Origin: Frankia sp. AgB1.9
GTDB taxonomy: Bacteria > Actinomycetota > Actinomycetes > Frankiales > Frankiaceae
Assembly: GCF_016786355.1 (NCBI RefSeq)
Contig: NZ_JADWYX010000026.1
Coordinates: 30,513 to 94,512 of the forward strand
Length of the DNA: 64,000 nucleotides
Reading direction: 5' to 3'
The notes under the pieces are model-generated. The model was not told where the DNA came from and ran no database searches. It worked only from the letters and a program-made list of their open reading frames with translations. Positions 50,195-59,880 of this stretch are shown here, in pieces. Made by a program: the position numbers and the translations under genes. Numbering within the stretch: the stretch's first letter is position 1; each line of letters begins with the position of its first letter.

Positions 50195-51330
50195 GTCGCC
50201 CCCACCGGGACGCGGCACCGCACCCGCCAGCCAGGCGTGGTCGCGCCGGCCTCCAGCTCCGCGCCGATCAGGGCGGCGCGTTCGCGCATCCCGATGATCC
50301 CGAAGTGGGGCCGGTCCGCGTCGGCCGGCCGGGCCTGCACGCCGACACTGTCGACCACCAGGTCCACGGCGCCGGCGGCGACGGTCACCGCTACCCGCGT
50401 GTCGGCCTCAGGGGCATGGCGGGCCGCGTTGCGCAACGCCTCCTGCGCGATCCGGTACAGCGCCACCCCGACCGCCGCCGGTACGCCGGCCAGGTCGCCG
50501 CTCGCCCGGTACTCGACAGCCAGGCCGTCCGCCCGTACCGCGTCGACGAGGTCCGCCAGCCGGGAGAAGTCCGGGAGTGCGCCCGTCACCTCGTCGTCGC
50601 CGGGGCCGCGCAGCAGGCTCACCGTGCCGCGCAGCTCAGCCATGCTGCGCCGGCCGACCTCCTCGGCGTCGCGCAGTGCCTCGTCGGCCGCGTCGAGGTC
50701 GCGGCGCAGCACGTGACGGGCGCCGGCGACCTGCAGAAGTACCGCGGTCAGGCCGTGTCCGACCAGGTCGTGGACGTCCCGGGCGATCTGGCGCCGCTGC
50801 TCGGCCTGAGCCTGCCGGGCGAGCTGCCGACGAGCCAGCTCCAGCTGACCGCTCAGCTGATCCTGGCGGTACATGGCCCGGCCGATCAGTCCCGGGAACG
50901 CGATCCCGACCATCCAGATGGCCCAGTTGAGGTGATTGCCCGCGGGCTGGAGCAGCACCACCACGACCGGGCAGAGGGCGGCCAGCCCACACACCAGACC
51001 AGCCCGCCAGGCCGGCCGCACCCACCGGGCCACCACCACCGCGAGCAGCGAGACGAGGAACATCGCCGGCTCCAGGCGGCCGGCCAGCTGAACCACCACC
51101 ACCGGCGCCACCACCCCGACGACCAGCACCGCGAGCGGCAGCCGGGGCAGGCGAGCCCACCCGGCGAACACCGCGACCGGCACGGCCAGCGCCACGAGCC
51201 GGACCCAACCACCCGGATCGGCGACGGCGGCGACGACGGCCAGAACCAGCGCCGCCACCGGCACCCACCGGCGCAGCACATCGCGCGAGTGCGGCCCGGC
51301 CGCGTCCGCGTCTCTGCCCTCCCCCACCAC
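50191..51330 (-). CDS. Sensor histidine kinase (HisKA_3, DesK/NarX-like)
   Basis: About 379 residues from the GTG at 51330 or 51327. The N-terminal half has five to six membrane helices (WVPVAALVLAVVAAVADPGG, LVALAVPVAVFAGWAR, LAVLVVGVVAPVVVVQLAG, FLVSLLAVVVARWV). The dimerisation/phospho-acceptor helix is EQRRQIARDVHDLVGHGLTAVLLQVAG with the catalytic His in RDVHDLVGH. The HATPase_c domain has EALRNAARHAPEADTRVAVTV (N box) and GIIGMRERAALIGAELEAG (G box). It forms a two-component pair with the response regulator downstream. Confidence 0.88.
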   Translation of the reverse strand: MVGEGRDADAAGPHSRDVLRRWVPVAALVLAVVAAVADPGGWVRLVALAVPVAVFAGWARLPRLPLAVLVVGVVAPVVVVQLAGRLEPAMFLVSLLAVVVARWVRPAWRAGLVCGLAALCPVVVVLLQPAGNHLNWAIWMVGIAFPGLIGRAMYRQDQLSGQLELARRQLARQAQAEQRRQIARDVHDLVGHGLTAVLLQVAGARHVLRRDLDAADEALRDAEEVGRRSMAELRGTVSLLRGPGDDEVTGALPDFSRLADLVDAVRADGLAVEYRASGDLAGVPAAVGVALYRIAQEALRNAARHAPEADTRVAVTVAAGAVDLVVDSVGVQARPADADRPHFGIIGMRERAALIGAELEAGATTPGWRVRCRVPVGAT

Positions 51331-51491
51331 GCTCCGACGATAACGCCGGCCTGGACACCACGAACGATTCCCGACATGGGCTACCTGTGAAAGCGTCCCG
51401 CAGCCCGATCCGGGTACTGAGCTGTTGGTCTGTAGGAGCGCTCGCCGGCAGGCAGGGGGTGGTGCCCGATGCATCGACGAGGTGCGCCCGG

Positions 51492-53843
51492 ATGATCGAC
51501 GGGCGTCGGACGGTGCGCGTCGCGGCTGTCGCCTGCGTGGCCTACCTGGCGGTCGTGGCCGTGTGCGCGCTGCTGCTTCCGTCGGCGGCCGGAGCGCAAC
51601 TGTCCAGCTGCGCGGCCGCTGCCGCCTGCCTCGCCGTGGTGGTGTGCCTGGTGTGGACGGGCCGGCGTGCCCAGGGTGCAGACCGGCGATGGCGACTGAT
51701 CATCGGAATCGCGACGATCCCGACCGTCCTGGTATCCGGCTGGCATCTCCGCTGGATCTTCGGGCACGGCGCGGTCGTCGCACCGCATGTGCCCTGGGCG
51801 GCGAGCAGCTTTCTGCTGATCTTCGTGGCGTACCTGGCGGGGGTCCTCGCCTTTCCCACCGATCCGCTCGAGGTCGGGGACGCCGGGTTTGGCGTGGGGC
51901 GCGACGGCTACTACTGGTACGCGATCATCGCGTTGGACAGTCTGGTGGTCGTCGGCTCGGTTTTCCTGATTGCCTGGGCGACGGTCCTGGAACCGGCGAT
52001 CCGGTTGCGGCCGATCGACACCTCCGGCCTCGTGTCCAACACCGGGACCGTCGTCGGCTACCTGATCCTGATGGCGGCCGTACTGCTGCTGGCGACGTTC
52101 CGGCAGCCGCGGTCAGGCCTCGCGCTGGCCCTGCTCGGCGCCGGTCTGGGCGTGATGATGGTGTCCACGGCCTTCTACCTCAGCGTCGCGGCCGAGGGCG
52201 GCGGTGCCATCCCTCCGCTGGTGGACGTCATCGCCGCCACCGGCTGGCTGTTACTCCTGCTCGCCGGCCTGGTGCCGGTCCCCGGGTCGCCCGCCTCGGT
52301 CCGGCGCCGCGGCGGGCCGCGGGTCCTCTGGCTGCGGGCCGCGCTGCCGTATCTGGCACTCGGAGTGGCCGGTGTCCTGCTGGTGAGCCAGTTGATCGCA
52401 AACGGCGCCGTGGACCGCGTCGAGTGGGTCGGCCTGATCAGTCTGCTGCTCATCGCACTGGCCCGGCAGCTGATGACGCTGGGCGAGAACACCGTCCTGC
52501 TCGCCTCCGTCGAGGCAAGCCGGCAGGAGCTGCGCTACCAGGCGTTGCACGATCCACTCACCGGGTTGGCGAACCGGGCGCTGTTCGCCGACCGGCTGCA
52601 GCACGCGCTCGCGTTCCGGGAGAGCCGGCCCTTCGCGCTGGTGTACTGCGACCTCGACGACTTCAAACGGGTCAACGACACGCTTGGCCATGCGGCCGGC
52701 GACCGTCTTCTGACGACCACCGCGGCGCGGCTGCGGGCCGGCGTCCGGCCGGGTGACACCATCGCCCGGCTCGGCGGTGACGAGTTCGCGATCCTCCTCG
52801 AGGACGATCACGGTGATCCGGAGGCCGCGTGCCAGCGCCTGGCCGAGACGATCCGCGCCCCGACCCTGCTGGGGGGGCACCCCCAACCGGTCGGCGCCAG
52901 CCTTGGACTCGTCCTCGCCGACGCGCACAGCCCGCCGGCCGCCGACGCCCTGCTGCGGGAGGCCGACCTCGCCATGTACGCGGCGAAGCGCGAGGGCAAG
53001 GGCGGACTGGTCGTCTACCGACCCGACCTGTCCACCCACGAGTCAGCCCCGCAGACCCGCGCGGCCCTGGCGTACGCGCTGGGCGGCGACGAGCGCTACG
53101 GAACCATCACCGTCCACTACCAGCCGGTGGTCGACCTGCGCACCGGCGGCGTCTCGGCCCTGGACGCCGTGCCGCACTGGAGTCATCGGCTGCTCACGGA
53201 GAACCCGCCCGATCTGCTGGCCCGGCTCGCCGACGAGGCCGGTCTGACGGTGCCACTCGTCGGCCTCGTCCTGCGACGAGTCTGCCGCGATGTCGCGGCG
53301 CAGAGTCCACGCCTGCGCGGCAGGCCGGCATTCGTCAGCGTTCCCGTCCGCCGCGACCTCGAAGGAACAACCGTCGCCGAGGTCGCGGATCTCCTGGCCC
53401 ACCATGACCTGCCACCACAGACGATCATCCTGCGGCTGTCCGAGACCTGCGGTGTCTCCGACCTCGACGCCGCGGCGCCTGTGCTGCGCCGCCTCGCCGG
53501 CCGGGGAGTCCGGCTCGCTCTCGACGGAGTCGGCGGCCGGGCCAGCACCTTCGCCGCCTGGCGCACCCTGCCGATCGAGATCATCAGGCTCGACCGCGAC
53601 CTCACCGACGTCGACCCAACTCCCGGCGCGCAAACCCCGGCCGCGCAACGTACCCGCCGGATCCGCGACGCCGTCCTCGCCGCCGCCGCCCAGCTCGACC
53701 TGACCGTCGCCACCACCGGGATCGGCGACCGCGCCCAGGCACGGGAACTCGCCGCCGCCGGCTGCCACCTGGGCACCGGGTCGTACTACGGCCCCCCTCG
53801 CCCGCTCGACGAGGCGAACCAGGCCCTCCCCGCGGGCGGGTGA
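51492..53843 (+). CDS. Membrane GGDEF protein with degenerate EAL domain
   Basis: About 783 residues from ATG 51492. Around ten N-terminal membrane helices (residues ~10-340) form a MASE-like sensor. The GGDEF domain has YQALHDPLTGLANRALFADRL, CDLDDFKRVNDTLGHAAGD and an intact ARLGGDEFAILL; the RxxD inhibitory site RPGD lies five residues before it. The C-terminal domain has an EAL fold (GTITVHYQPVVDLRTGGVSALDAVPHW) but the catalytic EAL reads LDA and the second active motif DDFG appears as DGVG, so it is likely an inactive phosphodiesterase that binds c-di-GMP or GTP. The protein would be a diguanylate cyclase with a regulatory EAL-like receptor. Confidence 0.87.
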   Translation: MIDGRRTVRVAAVACVAYLAVVAVCALLLPSAAGAQLSSCAAAAACLAVVVCLVWTGRRAQGADRRWRLIIGIATIPTVLVSGWHLRWIFGHGAVVAPHVPWAASSFLLIFVAYLAGVLAFPTDPLEVGDAGFGVGRDGYYWYAIIALDSLVVVGSVFLIAWATVLEPAIRLRPIDTSGLVSNTGTVVGYLILMAAVLLLATFRQPRSGLALALLGAGLGVMMVSTAFYLSVAAEGGGAIPPLVDVIAATGWLLLLLAGLVPVPGSPASVRRRGGPRVLWLRAALPYLALGVAGVLLVSQLIANGAVDRVEWVGLISLLLIALARQLMTLGENTVLLASVEASRQELRYQALHDPLTGLANRALFADRLQHALAFRESRPFALVYCDLDDFKRVNDTLGHAAGDRLLTTTAARLRAGVRPGDTIARLGGDEFAILLEDDHGDPEAACQRLAETIRAPTLLGGHPQPVGASLGLVLADAHSPPAADALLREADLAMYAAKREGKGGLVVYRPDLSTHESAPQTRAALAYALGGDERYGTITVHYQPVVDLRTGGVSALDAVPHWSHRLLTENPPDLLARLADEAGLTVPLVGLVLRRVCRDVAAQSPRLRGRPAFVSVPVRRDLEGTTVAEVADLLAHHDLPPQTIILRLSETCGVSDLDAAAPVLRRLAGRGVRLALDGVGGRASTFAAWRTLPIEIIRLDRDLTDVDPTPGAQTPAAQRTRRIRDAVLAAAAQLDLTVATTGIGDRAQARELAAAGCHLGTGSYYGPPRPLDEANQALPAGG

Positions 53844-53872
53844 GCCGGCTCGCGCGGCTGGGCGCCGCGGCC

Positions 53873-55600
53873 TTACTCGTCGGCCGCTCTGCCAGCCGTG
53901 CCGCGAGAGCCCGGAGCTCCCTGGTAAGACGCGCGTCGCCCGGGGCCGCCGCGTTTCGCCACGTACATGGCGAGGTCGGCGGCGTTCAGCAACGTCTCGC
54001 CGTCCCGGAGCTCCGGGCTGGAGACAGCCAACCCGACGCTCGCGGTCGACCCGATCAACCGATCGCCCTGCAGGAACGGTGGTCTCAGCGCGGCGAGCGC
54101 GCGGTCGGCGATCGCCTCAAGGTCCGCGATTCGCTCGATGTTGCCGCACACCACCGCGAACTCGTCTCCGGCCAGCCGCCCGACGACGTCGCCGGGTCGC
54201 ACGGCCGCGCTCAGCCGGGCCGCGGTCTCCCGGAGCAGCGCGTCGCCGGCCTGGTGGCCGAGCGTGTCATTGATCGTTTTGAACTGGTCAAGGTCGATGA
54301 AGAGCACCCCGATGCGGCGACCGTCCCGGCGAGCCCGGCGCAGCGCCCGTGCCAGACGGTCGAGCAGCGCGGTGCGGTTCGGCAGCCCGGTGAGACCGTC
54401 GTGCAGCGACCGGTGGCGGATCTCGGCCTCCATCCGGAACCGCAACGCCGCGGAACCGAGCACCGCGGCCACGGAACGGACCAACCCGGCTTCCTGGTCG
54501 GTGAACGGGGCCGCGCCAGGCGCCCGGCGCACCTCGATCTTCGCCACCGGCGCTTTTGGTCGCCCGACCGAGGCGGTCAACAGAACGCCGGCCTGCTCGG
54601 CCTCGGCGGCCATCGTCGCGGCCGGCGAACAAGCGGCGCGTTCGCCCCCGGACGGCGACGTTCCGGTGGGCGTGGCCGTGGGTCGTTCGCGACGATCCGC
54701 GCGAGCCAGCAGCCGCGCCCGGTTCCCGTCAGCGTTCAGCTCGTACATCTCCACCAGGTCGGCCTGCAGCCGGTCGCCGATCACCGCAACCGCGCGCTTC
54801 CACAGGGGTGCCGCGTCCCGTGCCTCCAACGCCCGCTGGCCAAGGTCAGCCACCGCCGCGAGTTCGGCCGTCCGCAGCCGCAGACTCGCCAGCGCCTGCT
54901 CCCGTTCGGTGATGTCGGTGGCCACCGCGGCCACGGAGCTCACCGCCCCGTCGGTGCCTCGAATCGGCACGAGATGGACCTCCAGGCACCGGTCGAAGAT
55001 CTCGATCACCTCTTGGACCCGTTCCCCGGCCAGCGCTCTACGCAGGACGGAGGTCACCTGGGGAGAATCGGCGAACGTGGTGAAGACCGACGCGTCTCGG
55101 GCCTCCTCCAGGACGGCCGACGCCTGCGGGACCGCGGTCCCCTCCCGCACCAGGACCCGCCCGTCCTGGCCCACCAGAAACATCGACACCGGAGTGTTCT
55201 CCACGACGAGGCGCAGCCGGTCGTGCGCCGCTATCTCCTCGGACACGTCCTGCAGGTGCGTGAGGAAACACTGCTCACCGTCGGCGTCGGTCCGCAGCAC
55301 GGTCGTCGCCACCGCATGGATCACCGAGTGGTCCGGCCGCACCAGGCGGACCACTCGGCGAAACCGGTCGGGGCCGCTCGCGGCGCGCAGGCGGGCCTGC
55401 TCGTTCCGCCGCTCCAGCTCTCCCGGGACGGTCGCGTCCTCCCAGGTCCAACGGTCGATCTCACCCGGCGCGATCCCGAAGAGGGCCCGGGTGGGCTCGT
55501 TGGCCCGGCGCAGGCGGTGATCCCGCACGCCCGTCTCGACGATCGCGATATCGAGGAGCTCGAAAAGGTCCGATTGTTCCTCCGGAGTCACGGTGACCAC
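53873..55600 (-). CDS. PAS-PAS-GAF-GGDEF diguanylate cyclase
   Basis: 575 residues from a GTG that starts immediately after the EAL gene stop. PAS 1 covers about 5-125 (ELLDIAIVETGVRDHRLRRANEPTRALFGI), PAS 2 about 130-250 (LVVENTPVSMFLVGQDGRVLVREG, ending in VSSVAAVATDITEREQALASL), GAF about 270-400 and GGDEF about 410-575 with FIDLDQFKTINDTLGHQAGD and RLAGDEFAVVC. The signature is AGDEF rather than GGDEF, a tolerated variant. The RPGD inhibitory site is present. It is an intracellular c-di-GMP synthase with several signal inputs. Confidence 0.87.
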   Translation of the reverse strand: MVTVTPEEQSDLFELLDIAIVETGVRDHRLRRANEPTRALFGIAPGEIDRWTWEDATVPGELERRNEQARLRAASGPDRFRRVVRLVRPDHSVIHAVATTVLRTDADGEQCFLTHLQDVSEEIAAHDRLRLVVENTPVSMFLVGQDGRVLVREGTAVPQASAVLEEARDASVFTTFADSPQVTSVLRRALAGERVQEVIEIFDRCLEVHLVPIRGTDGAVSSVAAVATDITEREQALASLRLRTAELAAVADLGQRALEARDAAPLWKRAVAVIGDRLQADLVEMYELNADGNRARLLARADRRERPTATPTGTSPSGGERAACSPAATMAAEAEQAGVLLTASVGRPKAPVAKIEVRRAPGAAPFTDQEAGLVRSVAAVLGSAALRFRMEAEIRHRSLHDGLTGLPNRTALLDRLARALRRARRDGRRIGVLFIDLDQFKTINDTLGHQAGDALLRETAARLSAAVRPGDVVGRLAGDEFAVVCGNIERIADLEAIADRALAALRPPFLQGDRLIGSTASVGLAVSSPELRDGETLLNAADLAMYVAKRGGPGRRASYQGAPGSRGTAGRAADE

Positions 55601-56914
55601 CTACTCAGCCACGGCAGGTCGGGGCTGGTGCGGGCGCGACCAGCGCGCTCGGCCCGGTCGCGGCTGCGCGCCAGCCCGGCCGGCCGCGCGGAGCCCGGCT
55701 GCCGGGAGCGTCGGATGGCAGGCGGTGCGGACGTCGGGTGTGGGGACGCCGAGCAGGAATCCCTGGCCGTAGTCGATGCCGGCCGCGCGGGCGGCGGCGA
55801 GCTCGGCGGGGGTCTCGATGCCCTCGGCGACGACCCGGGCGCCGAGGCTGTGGCCGATGGAGGTGATGCTCTCGGTGACGGCCCGGTGCGCGCGGTCGAC
55901 GGCCATGCCGCGCACGAGGAACCGGTCGAGTTTGATCACGTCCGGGCGTAGCCGGAGCAGGAGGTCCAGGCCGGCGTGGCCGGTCCCCAGATCGTCGATG
56001 ACGATGTCGACGCCGTGGCCGCGCAGGGTCTGGATGGCACCGAGCAGGTCATGGTCCTCGCCGATCCGCTCGTGTTCGGTGATCTCCAGGGCGAGGCGGT
56101 GCGGCGCGTCGGTGGACAGCAGGACGTCGACCAGGCCACGGGTGACGGTGGAAGGCGCGGCGTTCACCTCGAGGCGCACCCCGGGCGGTAGGTCGGCCAG
56201 CAGCGCGAGGGCGCGGCGGATGGCGGCGGTCTCGAGCTCGGGGCCGAGGCCGACCAGCGTGGCCTCGGCGAACAGCGGGCCAGGCCGGACGGCGCCCGCG
56301 AACCGGGCCAGCGCCTCGACCGCGACGGTCCGGCCGGAGCACAGATCGACGATGGGCTGCAGGTGGATCTGCGGGCCGCCGCTGTCGATGAGGTCATGGA
56401 CGCGGCACCACGATCTGCCACGATCCGCCCAGGCACCGTCGAGGGCGGCCACATAGCCGGAGAGGAAGTCCGCGAGCTGACGGAAGAACCGGCCGTCGCC
56501 CGGCCCGAGGGACGGGCACGCCCCACGGTTCATGCCGCCTACCAGGCCGTACACGTTGCCTTGAGCGTCCAGGACCGGTGACGCCGCGTAGGCGCCGACG
56601 TCAAGGTCACGGACGGAGGCGGCGTCGGCCGTCCGCGGGTCCTGGCGCGCGTCCGAGATCACCGGCGGGATCGCCCCGGTCAGCACCCGGCCGAACAGGC
56701 CCCGCTCGCGGCGCACGCTGCTGCCCGGGGCCAGCCCGAACAGGCTGGGGTCCCCGCTGGTCTCGTGGACGACCAGCAGGTCCCCGTCGAGCCGACCCAG
56801 GCAGGCCAGATCGAGCCGCAGCCGCCGCCGTGCCATGTCAAGAAGATCCACGACGGGCACGCGCGGCTCGCCTACCTGGGCCTTAGGCCCCAGCAGAGTC
56901 GGGTACCTCGCCAT
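55601..56914 (-). CDS. GAF-EAL cyclic-di-GMP phosphodiesterase
   Basis: About 437 residues from ATG 56914. The N-terminal GAF-like part (about 20-165) has LDMARRRLRLDLACLGRLDGDLLVVHE and DVGAYAASPVLDAQGNVYG. The EAL domain (about 175-420) has IHLQPIVDLCSGRTVAVEALARF, VNAAPSTVT, ALEITEHERI, VDIVIDDLGTGHAGLDLLLRLRPDVIKLD and VVAEGIETPAELAAARAAGIDYGQGFLLG. The EAL, ExxE-type ITEH, DD and QGF motifs are retained, so hydrolysis of c-di-GMP is expected. It directly precedes the PAS-GGDEF gene, giving one transcript with opposite enzyme activities. Confidence 0.87.
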   Translation of the reverse strand: MARYPTLLGPKAQVGEPRVPVVDLLDMARRRLRLDLACLGRLDGDLLVVHETSGDPSLFGLAPGSSVRRERGLFGRVLTGAIPPVISDARQDPRTADAASVRDLDVGAYAASPVLDAQGNVYGLVGGMNRGACPSLGPGDGRFFRQLADFLSGYVAALDGAWADRGRSWCRVHDLIDSGGPQIHLQPIVDLCSGRTVAVEALARFAGAVRPGPLFAEATLVGLGPELETAAIRRALALLADLPPGVRLEVNAAPSTVTRGLVDVLLSTDAPHRLALEITEHERIGEDHDLLGAIQTLRGHGVDIVIDDLGTGHAGLDLLLRLRPDVIKLDRFLVRGMAVDRAHRAVTESITSIGHSLGARVVAEGIETPAELAAARAAGIDYGQGFLLGVPTPDVRTACHPTLPAAGLRAAGRAGAQPRPGRARWSRPHQPRPAVAE

Positions 56915-56996
56915 CCCACACCCCGAGGCGGGGACTACCCACCCGCGAGGCCACGAACCGCGACCAGCCCACGACGGACCGCCCCGGCCGGCACGG

Positions 56997-57659
56997 TCAG
57001 CCTGCGGCCGCCTCGGTGTTGCCCAGGACGGCAGTGATGGCCTGCCCGCACAGGTCGCGAATCCGGGCGGGGTCGGCGGCGTCGGGGTGGGACAGGGACA
57101 GCGCGGCGACGCCCCGGGCCATGCCCATGACAAGGAGCGAGGCGGCATCGGCGTCGACGCCCGACCGGATCGAGCCTTCCTGCTGTGCTTCGCGGATGAG
57201 GCGCGCCAGGAGCTGGTGGGTGGCCGCGTCGGCCTCGGTCATCGCGGGGACGTTGGAGCTGGTGGGAAAGGTGGCGCCCCACATGACGAGGACGGCGCGC
57301 TCCTCGATGCTCTGGCCCGAGATGACGATCTCAAGGAACGTGTCGATGATCGCGCGTAGCCCGTCCAGCTTGGGCAGCCGCTCGGCGTCGTCTCCGGCGC
57401 GGCCCAGGGCCAGCATCGTCGCGTCGAAGGTCCGGCCGTAGGCGTGGTCGATCAGGCTGCTGACCAGGCCGTCCTTTGAACCGAAGTGGTAGGCCGGCAT
57501 CGCCCGGCTGATCCCGGCGCGTTCGCCGACGCCGCGCAGCGAGGTCCGCTCGATGCCCGCCTCGGCGATGAGCTCGGCCGCCGCCCGCAGCAGCGCCGCC
57601 TCCGACGCCGCGCGCCGTTCGGCCTGGGTGCGTCGGGGCTGGTCAGCCGGCGCGGTCAT
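56997..57659 (-). CDS. TetR/AcrR family transcriptional regulator
   Basis: About 220 residues from ATG 57659. The HTH segment is EAALLRAAAELIAEAGIERTSLRGVGERAGISRAMPAYHFGSKDGLVSSLIDHAYG; the recognition helix has SRAMPAYHFGSK. A C-terminal domain with FLEIVISGQSIEERAVLVMWGATFPTSSNVPAM follows. Upstream of the start is a short AT-richer stretch to 57690, near the start of the phosphoesterase at 57769 on the other strand. Its target is unclear; it could act on either neighbour. Confidence 0.85.
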   Translation of the reverse strand: MTAPADQPRRTQAERRAASEAALLRAAAELIAEAGIERTSLRGVGERAGISRAMPAYHFGSKDGLVSSLIDHAYGRTFDATMLALGRAGDDAERLPKLDGLRAIIDTFLEIVISGQSIEERAVLVMWGATFPTSSNVPAMTEADAATHQLLARLIREAQQEGSIRSGVDADAASLLVMGMARGVAALSLSHPDAADPARIRDLCGQAITAVLGNTEAAAG

Positions 57660-57768
57660 ACCGGCAGCGTATGAAGATCCACAAAGATTGACAAACCTGG
57701 AAGTCGCCCGAGGAACCTGAGCCCGACGGGCCGGGCGGCCGGGCGAAGGCGGCGAGGATGATGGTGCC

Positions 57769-58545
57769 ATGGTCCGTGTCGCAGCAGTTGGAGACCTGCA
57801 CGTCACCGCCAAGGCCCCACCAGCCCGGCTCCGGTCGTTCTATCAACGCGCGGCCGAGGTCGCGGACGTCCTCCTCCTCGCCGGCGACCTCACCAACGAC
57901 GGCACCAGCGAATCCGCCGCGACGCTCTGCGCGCTGTTCGGTGGGCTGGACCTGCCTGTCGTCGCGGTCCTGGGAAACCACGACTACGACCACGGCGAGG
58001 AGACGGCTCTCGCCGAGATGCTGACCGGCGCCGGCCTGACGGTGCTGGAGGGCACGTCGATGGTCGTCGACACCGCCGGCGGGCAGATCGGGATCGCCGG
58101 CGTGAAGGGATCCGGCGGAGGATTCGCCGGCGGCACGGTCACCGAGCCTGGCGAAAGGGAGCTGACGGCGTTCGCCCAGCGCACCGTGACGGCCGCGCGG
58201 GAGTTGCGAGACGCGCTGGAGCGGCTTGACGTCGACCTGCGGGTGGCGCTCACGCATTTCGCGCCAACCCCGGAAACCCTCAAGGGCGAGCCGCTGGAGC
58301 TGTACCCGTTCCTGGGAAGCGACCTGCTTGGTGCCGCGATCGACGGAGCACCGGCCGCCGGGGCGGTGGCCGGGCCGGAGGACGCCGGGCGTCGCCCGGT
58401 GACGCTGGCCGTGCACGGCCACGCGCACTACGGAATCGAGGTGGGCCTGACGCCCGCCGGCACCGCGGTGCGCAACGTCGCCCTGCCGGTCATTCGCGCG
58501 CCGTTCGCCGTCTACCAGCTCCCGGACGTGGTCCGCGTCGGGTGA
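57769..58545 (+). CDS. Calcineurin-like metallophosphoesterase
   Basis: 258 residues. All metal-binding blocks are visible: VGDLHV near the start, LLLAGDLTNDG (about 43-53), VLGNHDYDHGEE (about 65-76), ALTHFAPTPETL (His block) and VHGHAHYGIE toward the C-terminus. Cytoplasmic, with no leader. It should hydrolyse a phosphoester, a nucleotide or cyclic dinucleotide-like substrate; no specific assignment is possible. An ABC-type binding protein follows on the other strand. Confidence 0.86.
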   Translation: MVRVAAVGDLHVTAKAPPARLRSFYQRAAEVADVLLLAGDLTNDGTSESAATLCALFGGLDLPVVAVLGNHDYDHGEETALAEMLTGAGLTVLEGTSMVVDTAGGQIGIAGVKGSGGGFAGGTVTEPGERELTAFAQRTVTAARELRDALERLDVDLRVALTHFAPTPETLKGEPLELYPFLGSDLLGAAIDGAPAAGAVAGPEDAGRRPVTLAVHGHAHYGIEVGLTPAGTAVRNVALPVIRAPFAVYQLPDVVRVG

Positions 58546-58626
58546 CGCCGGCGCGGCGACGGCCCGCCCACCGCCGAGGAGGCAGTGAACGGGCCGCGCC
58601 AAACGCCGGGGCGCCCGGTCCGTCCG

Positions 58627-59880
58627 TCAGGACGCGGGGGCGACGGTCTTACCGGGGACCAGCTTGCCGCAGACGGGATCGCCGCCGGGGACGAGGGTGA
58701 ACTTGTCGCCCTCGAGCTTGGTCAGCCACCAGCAGTTGTCGGCGCCGTTCACGATGTTCACCCGGTCGTTGATGTCCGCCTTGTGGCCGCCGAACAGGCC
58801 CATCGCGTCCCAGTCGTGGACGTTCGACAGGGCCTTGATCAGCGAGGCCTGGGTGGCACCGGAGCCGGCGTCCTTCAATGCGCGGACGAGAAGTCCGGTC
58901 GCGACGTAGCCGGTGTAGGACGCGTAGGTCGGCGCCAGGGTGATGTGGGCGCTCGCGAAGTCGGCCTGCAGCTGCTTGGTCGCCGCGGTCTGCATCTCGA
59001 CGGGCTCGTACCCGAGCGTGAAGTAAACGCCCTGGGCATCCTGGAGCGCGCCCTGGCCAGCCTGAAGAATGTCACCGCCGTAGCCGGTCGGCAGCAGCAC
59101 GCCCTTGAGGTCCACGCCCTGGTCGCGCAGGCCGCTGATCAGCGCGAAGCCCGTGTTCGGGTCGACCGACGCCCAGAGCCCGTTGATCCCGGCGTTCTTC
59201 ATGGCCAGCACCTCAGGGCCGACGTCGGTGCTGCCGAAGGGGAACTTGGCGTTCAGGTAGCCGACCTTGATGCCCGCGACCTCAGCGGACAGCGCGCCGG
59301 AGGCCGCGGACTCGGACGAGATCGGTGAGACGCCGTAGCCGAGCGAGGCCAGGTTGGTCACGCCCACCAGCTTCAGCAGCTCGCCGATGGTCGTCGACAC
59401 CTTGGTCTGCTGCAGCGGGCCGGCGACCGAGAACATGTTCTTCGCGGTCGACCACTCCGGGCCGTCCTGGCTGACCCCGATGACCGGGACGTTGTGCGCG
59501 GTCAGGTAGTTGGTCGTGGTGAAGAGGATGGAGGACTCGGCCAGCACCGCCAGCACGTGGTCCTGGGTGACGAGCTTCTGCGCGGCGGCCAGCGCGGTCG
59601 TCGGGTTGGTGGCCGTGTCGGCGACCACGTACTTGATCTTGTATCCGTTGCGGGAGGCGTAGTACGTACCCGCCTTCACGCCGTCGACGAAGGTCTTGTT
59701 TCCCGACGCCGCGGGTCCCGTCACGTCGGTGAGCACACCGATCGTGACCGTCTGGTCAGAGCCACTGCCAGCGGCGTTCGTGCCACCGCCCGACCCCGAC
59801 GAGCCACAGCCGACGGCTAAGAGCGTCACCGCGGCGGTGAGGCACGCGGCTCCCACTATTGTTCGGCGCCTAAGGATCAT
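58627..59880 (-). CDS. Branched-chain-amino-acid-type ABC substrate-binding lipoprotein
   Basis: About 417 residues from ATG 59880, with AAGGGGACG before it. The signal MILRRRTIVGAACLTAAVTLLAVGC ends in a lipobox. The mature protein has the Peripla_BP_6 (LivK-type) fold: VTIGVLTDVTGPAASGNKTFVDGVKAGTYYASRNGYKIKYVVADTATNPTTALAAAQKLVTQDHVLAVL, GINGLWASVDPNTGFALISGL and LPTGYGGDILQAGQGALQDAQGVYFTLGYEPVEM. No permease or ATPase gene is adjacent, so it may work with components encoded elsewhere or act as a sensor for amides, aromatic acids or amino acids. Confidence 0.85.
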   Translation of the reverse strand: MILRRRTIVGAACLTAAVTLLAVGCGSSGSGGGTNAAGSGSDQTVTIGVLTDVTGPAASGNKTFVDGVKAGTYYASRNGYKIKYVVADTATNPTTALAAAQKLVTQDHVLAVLAESSILFTTTNYLTAHNVPVIGVSQDGPEWSTAKNMFSVAGPLQQTKVSTTIGELLKLVGVTNLASLGYGVSPISSESAASGALSAEVAGIKVGYLNAKFPFGSTDVGPEVLAMKNAGINGLWASVDPNTGFALISGLRDQGVDLKGVLLPTGYGGDILQAGQGALQDAQGVYFTLGYEPVEMQTAATKQLQADFASAHITLAPTYASYTGYVATGLLVRALKDAGSGATQASLIKALSNVHDWDAMGLFGGHKADINDRVNIVNGADNCWWLTKLEGDKFTLVPGGDPVCGKLVPGKTVAPAS

